Origin: Tardiphaga sp.
GTDB lineage: Bacteria; Pseudomonadota; Alphaproteobacteria; Rhizobiales; Xanthobacteraceae
Length of the DNA: 9,229 bases
Direction: 5' to 3'
Assembly (NCBI GenBank): GCA_028290765.1
Contig: JAQGJF010000268.1
Span: 1-9,229, forward strand
In this document: one piece after another, positions 6,449 through 9,229 of the stretch
How positions within the stretch are numbered: position 1 is the first letter of the stretch
Layout of the letters: every line of letters begins with the position of its first letter
Notes under the pieces: generated by a model
What the model was told of the DNA's origin: nothing
Databases searched by the model: none
What the model saw: only the letters and a program-made list of their open reading frames with translations
Translations under genes and position numbers: made by a program

Positions 6449-7822
6449 TCACGCTGCCGGCTTCGGCGCCGGCAGCACCACGTTCAGCAGCACCGCCACC
6501 AGCGTGCCGACGACGATGCCGTCTCCGGCGAGGATACGAAGCGCCGGCGGAAACATCTCGAATACCGTGGGCGGCGCAAAATTCACCACCGCGCACAGGC
6601 CGAAGGACGCCGCCAGCACCAGCATGTCGCGCTGCGACTTCATCGCGCCGCTGATGATTTTGACGCCGACCACCGCGATCATTCCGAACATGAACACCAA
6701 CGTGCCGCCGAGCACGAAGGGCGGCACCAGGCCGACGATCGCGCTGATCTTCGGCAGGAAAGCCATGCCCACCAGGATGGCGCCGGAGATGGCGACGACG
6801 AAGCGGCTGGCGACGCCGGTCAGCGAAATCGCGCCGACATTCTGGTCGTAGGAGATCAGCGGCACGCCGCCGAACAGGATCGCGATGGCCGAGCCGAGGC
6901 CGTCGCCGGCCACCGCACCCCGAACGCGCTTTTCGCTCGCCTCGACGCCGATCATGGCGCACAGCGCCATCGTGATGCTCATGGTGTAGATCGCCGCGAC
7001 GACATGATAGATCAGGATGGTGGTCAGCCCGCCGAGGCCGGGCCACGCCAGACCGAACGGCAGGAAGGCCGGCACCCGGAACCACGGCGCCGCCGCGATG
7101 CCGGCAAAATTTCCGAGGCCGAGGCACGCCGCCACCACATAGGTCACGACCAGCGCGGTGAGCACCGACAGCGACTTCACCAGCCGGTTGCCGGCCATCG
7201 CGATCGCCGTGACCAGCGCGATGCTGCCGACCAGGAAGATCACCGTGAGCGGATTGCCGAAATAGGGCGTGTTCACGCCGAAGGCGACGCCCATGGCAAT
7301 CTTGATGAGGGTGAAGCCGGTGATGACCAGAAGCGCTCCGACCACGATGGGTGGAAACAGCGAACGGATCTTTCCGATCAACGGACTGATCGCGAGCAGA
7401 AACAGGCCGCCGATCAGCAACGCTCCGGCCGCGGCGCCGAGGCTCTCGGTCTTTGCGATGGCGACCACCGGTCCGATGTAGACGGTGTAGGCGCCGAGCA
7501 GCAGCGGCAGCCGCGCGCCGATCCAGCCGACGCCGAGCGCGGAAATCAGCGTGCCGACGCCGCAACCCAGCATCACGCCGGTAATCATCGCAGAGCGAAG
7601 TTCCGGCGACAAATTGAGCAACTGTCCGATCACGAGCGGCGAGGCGATCATCGCCGAAAACATGATGAGCACGTGCTGCAGTCCGTACAGCACGGCCCGA
7701 GCGGCGGGAGGCTTGTCTTCCAGGCCGTAGCGAAGGGCCAAGACATCCATGACTTCGGCGGCATGGCCGCCGGCGTCTTCCGCCAGTGCGTTGCCGACCT
7801 TGGTGTGCGCGACCTGATCCAT
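6449..7822 (-). CDS. NCS2-family nucleobase permease (xanthine/urate-like)
   Basis: This is a 457-residue, highly hydrophobic inner-membrane transporter of the nucleobase:cation symporter-2 (NAT) family, which usually has 14 membrane segments. Visible family marks are QH in TM1 (GLQHV, Q49/H50), RLPLLLGAYTVYIGPV near 104-119, and the NAT signature QNVGAISLTG at 327-336 followed by VASR. The Gln form of that signature is typical of purine (xanthine/urate) carriers; uracil carriers usually have Glu. The segment taken as TM8 (about 265-290, ILIYHVVAAIYTMSITMAL) contains no acidic residue. Most family members have a substrate-binding Glu there, and here Tyr279 falls at about that place. Substrate is therefore uncertain. 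The start ATG at 7822 has GGATGGGGG 6 bases upstream. A longer frame to 7954 lacks a binding site and reads through the palindromes. It is divergent from the third MCP and convergent with the second. Confidence 0.9.
   Translation of the reverse strand: MDQVAHTKVGNALAEDAGGHAAEVMDVLALRYGLEDKPPAARAVLYGLQHVLIMFSAMIASPLVIGQLLNLSPELRSAMITGVMLGCGVGTLISALGVGWIGARLPLLLGAYTVYIGPVVAIAKTESLGAAAGALLIGGLFLLAISPLIGKIRSLFPPIVVGALLVITGFTLIKIAMGVAFGVNTPYFGNPLTVIFLVGSIALVTAIAMAGNRLVKSLSVLTALVVTYVVAACLGLGNFAGIAAAPWFRVPAFLPFGLAWPGLGGLTTILIYHVVAAIYTMSITMALCAMIGVEASEKRVRGAVAGDGLGSAIAILFGGVPLISYDQNVGAISLTGVASRFVVAISGAILVGMAFLPKISAIVGLVPPFVLGGTLVFMFGMIAVVGVKIISGAMKSQRDMLVLAASFGLCAVVNFAPPTVFEMFPPALRILAGDGIVVGTLVAVLLNVVLPAPKPAA
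6454..6475. terminator. GC-rich stem-loop at the convergent gene ends
   Basis: CTGCCGGC (6454-6461) and GCCGGCAG (6468-6475) form perfect 8-bp arms with a 6-base loop. They lie inside the last codons of the permease and 24 bases after the stop of the second MCP. A stable hairpin at a tail-to-tail junction suits a bidirectional stop signal, but neither strand has a T-run after it. Confidence 0.35.
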
Positions 7823-7828
7823 TGCATG

Positions 7829-7837
7829 CCCCCATCC
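7829..7837 (-). promoter_or_regulatory. Ribosome binding site of the permease
   Basis: On the minus strand GGATGGGGG ends 6 bases before the ATG at 7822. It supports this start over the longer frame. Confidence 0.6.
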
Positions 7838-7853
7838 AACGTCGCAAAATATT

Positions 7854-7877
7854 TGCATGCATATGATTTGCGCGCAA
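7854..7877. promoter_or_regulatory. Two adjacent perfect palindromes upstream of the permease, candidate operator
   Basis: TGCATGCA (7854-7861) and TTGCGCGCAA (7868-7877) are perfect 8- and 10-bp palindromes with centres 15 bp apart, in a locally AT-rich patch 32-55 bp upstream of the permease ATG. This is where an operator or the core promoter would lie. No regulator gene is present in the window to assign it to. Confidence 0.4.
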
Positions 7878-7886
7878 CGAGGATCA

Positions 7887-7912
7887 CGCGACGCGAATGC
7901 ATGGGCGTCGCG
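7887..7912. promoter_or_regulatory. Inverted repeat in the permease leader
   Basis: CGCGACGC (7887-7894) and GCGTCGCG (7905-7912) are perfect 8-bp arms around a 10-base loop, 65-90 bp upstream of the permease ATG. It could be a leader hairpin in the permease mRNA or a protein-binding dyad. Confidence 0.4.
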
Positions 7913-7952
7913 CGCCGTCCGCTGATGCGTTCCTGCAAGATATGAGATCGCC

Positions 7953-8099
7953 ATGCTGCAAGATAGAATCCGGAGAAGGATTCTATCTCAGGTTGGAGCG
8001 CGCATCGCGCGTCCGGCGATTCACATCGGCCATCTCGGGCAGATCGTCGCGGACATGGATTCATATGCGCCGTCGATGGGCAAAGTTAAGAAACCCTAG
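7953..8099 (+). CDS. Possible 48-residue small protein, unknown
   Basis: An ATG at 7953 opens a 48-codon frame to a TAG at 8097-8099. It starts MLQDRIRRRILSQVGARIAR, continues through HIGHLGQIVADMD, and ends APSMGKVKKP. The N-terminal third is strongly basic, and no membrane segment or known domain is recognised. The ribosome binding site is weak (only GAG at 7944-7946). The frame is bounded upstream by a TGA at 7923-7925. The front of the ORF is made by the perfect hairpin at 7961-7988, so the frame could be a by-product of structured non-coding DNA. It lies in the divergent gap, on the same strand as the third MCP and 71 bp ahead of it. I do not recognise a family. Confidence 0.25.
   Translation: MLQDRIRRRILSQVGARIARPAIHIGHLGQIVADMDSYAPSMGKVKKP
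7956..7991. repeat. Strong hairpin with GGAGAA loop
   Basis: AGATAGAATCC (7961-7971) and GGATTCTATCT (7978-7988) are perfect 11-bp arms around a 6-base loop, GGAGAA. CTG (7956-7958) and CAG (7989-7991) can extend the stem past a 2-base bulge. Also, CTGCAAGATA occurs at 7933-7942 and again at 7956-7965, a 23-bp period, with the second copy running into the left arm. No T-run follows, so it is not a typical terminator. It may be an RNA element, part of a small RNA, or a binding site. Confidence 0.6.
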
Positions 8100-8158
8100 A
8101 CGGTCAGCTGATACATTTTGCGGCAATCCCGCCCGCGAGTTGGGCTTCCTTCGTTCCC

Positions 8159-8163
8159 GGAGA
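8159..8163 (+). promoter_or_regulatory. Ribosome binding site, third MCP
   Basis: GGAGA is 7 bases before GTG 8171, in the same CCCGGAGAT...GTCGTGAAG context as the second MCP. It defines the start of the truncated third receptor. Confidence 0.75.
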
Positions 8164-8170
8164 TGTTGTC

Positions 8171-9229
8171 GTGAAGCTCAACAACCTGACGATTACCCCC
8201 AAGCTCGGCATTCTGGTGGGTGTGACGCTGCTCGGCCTTTGCATCGCCGGACTTCTCGCCGGCTATCTGATGCAGCGCGAGATGCTCAAGGCGCGGGTCG
8301 ACCAGACTCACGCCATCGTCGAGATGGCGCGCAACATGGCGGTCGGATTGCAGAAGCAGGTCGATGCCGGCCAGCTCACCAAGGAAGCGGCATTGGCGGA
8401 ATTCGGCCGCCGCGCCAATTCGCTGACCTACGACAACGGTGCCGGCTATCTGTTCGGGACTACATTTGAAGGCATCACCGTGCTGGCGCCCGATCCCAAG
8501 CAGGTCGGCCAGAACCGCATGGACGTCGTGACCAATGGCAGGTTTCTCTCCCGTGAATTGCTCGAAGGCGTCAAGGCCAAGGGCGAGATCACGCTGTTCT
8601 ACGACTACATGAAGCCCGGCCAGACCGATCCGATCCGCAAGATGGGCTACGCGGTCGCGGTCCCCGGCTGGAACATGTATCTGGGAACCGGCGCCTATCT
8701 CGACGATCTCGATGCCAAAATGAAGCCGATCGCGTGGCTGCTTGGCCTGGCGATCCTCGCCATCGGCGTGGTCGCGGGAAGCATTGCCTGGATGATCGGC
8801 CGCAGCATCGCCCGTCCGCTCGGGCAGCTCGGCGCCCGCATGCGGACATTGGCGGACGGAGTCCTCGACGGAGATATCCCCGGGGTTGGCCGCGGCGACG
8901 AGATCGGCGCGATGGCGGCAACCGTCCAGGTCTTCAAGGATAATGCCGTTCGCATCCGTGGCCTTGAACAGGTCGAGGCGGAGACGCAGGGCCGCGCCGC
9001 GGCCGAGCGTCGCGCCGCGATGGAAAGCCTCGCCAATGATTTCGAGCGCAGCGTCAACGGCATCGTGCGATCGGTGGCGACGGCGGCGGCGGGCATGCAG
9101 ACCACGGCGCAATCCATGACCGCGACCGCGAGCGATGCCAGCGCGCGGGCCGCAACGGTCGGCGCTGCTTCCCAGACCGCCTCGAACAATGTCGGCACCG
9201 TCGCGGCGGCCGCCGAGGAGTTGTCGGCT
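8171..9229 (+). CDS. Methyl-accepting chemotaxis protein 3 (3' end outside window)
   Basis: This third chemoreceptor of the same set is open to the window edge, with 353 residues visible. It begins [20 protein letters not shown], with TM1 at about 12-34. The periplasmic sCache_2-type sensor contains GYLFGTTFEGITVLAPDPK, then MKPGQTDPIRKMGY, and [19 protein letters not shown]2 is at about 185-209 and HAMP at about 210-264. The front of the signalling domain reaches the methylation-type site AAAAEELSA at the last bases. The hairpin tip lies beyond the window. The sensor resembles the second MCP more than the first, but RFLSRELLEGVKAKGEITLF differs from the second MCP in the central pocket region, so ligand preference may differ. 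A promoter is not clear; TTAAGA (8086-8091) and GATACA (8110-8115), 18 bases apart, are a weak candidate. It is divergent from the permease. Confidence 0.93.
   Translation, partial: MKLNNLTITPKLGILVGVTLLGLCIAGLLAGYLMQREMLKARVDQTHAIVEMARNMAVGLQKQVDAGQLTKEAALAEFGRRANSLTYDNGAGYLFGTTFEGITVLAPDPKQVGQNRMDVVTNGRFLSRELLEGVKAKGEITLFYDYMKPGQTDPIRKMGYAVAVPGWNMYLGTGAYLDDLDAKMKPIAWLLGLAILAIGVVAGSIAWMIGRSIARPLGQLGARMRTLADGVLDGDIPGVGRGDEIGAMAATVQVFKDNAVRIRGLEQVEAETQGRAAAERRAAMESLANDFERSVNGIVRSVATAAAGMQTTAQSMTATASDASARAATVGAASQTASNNVGTVAAAAEELSA

Noticed and set aside
7004..7945. 313-codon plus-strand frame opposite the permease
   Set aside because: It is a low-complexity polar shadow. The minus-strand frame is a full NCS2 protein.
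7823..7954. 44-residue N-terminal extension of the permease
   Set aside because: It reads through palindromes, lacks family similarity, and the ATG at 7822 has a GGATGGGGG site.
7897..8469. 190-codon plus-strand frame across the divergent gap into the third MCP
   Set aside because: Its last two thirds are out of frame with the MCP coding sequence, and the remainder has no domain or binding site.

Overview
The window is GC-rich with strong third-position GC bias and looks like the chromosome of an alphaproteobacterium of the Bradyrhizobium/Rhodopseudomonas group (Nitrobacteraceae). The grounds are the SerA and chemoreceptor sequences, and a palindromic repeat after serA of a kind I associate with these genomes. 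The genus is inferred from memory, not from a search.

Layout. (1) 1-828: the 3' half of serA (D-3-phosphoglycerate dehydrogenase). (2) 829-1115: a non-coding gap with an 84-bp REP-like palindrome and a short tandem repeat. (3) 1116-2773: a secreted or periplasmic DUF4140/DUF4139 (MuiA-family) protein whose reading frame is broken by an apparent 1-base deletion near 1539. (4) 2923-4611 and 4745-6430: two tandem methyl-accepting chemotaxis proteins (MCPs). (5) 6449-7822, minus strand: an NCS2-family (xanthine/urate-type) permease that converges on the second MCP with an 18-bp gap. (6) 7823-8170: a 348-bp divergent intergenic region with several dyads and a possible 48-residue ORF. (7) 8171 to the window end: a third MCP, cut off by the window.

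The three MCPs are paralogs with one architecture: TM1, a periplasmic single-Cache sensor, TM2, HAMP, and a signalling domain. All start with GTG behind the same CGGAGA leader. Their cytoplasmic halves are nearly the same, and parts of HAMP are identical at DNA level, while the sensors differ, most of all in the first. This suggests an expanded receptor cluster feeding one kinase pathway with different ligand ranges. The permease between MCP2 and MCP3 raises the possibility that uptake and taxis are linked, but nothing in the sequence proves it.

I see no phage, CRISPR, insertion sequence or defence system. The points most worth a second look are the broken muiA-like gene, the conserved HAMP DNA against divergent sensors, the permease with no acidic residue in the segment taken as TM8, and the structured 7823-8170 gap.
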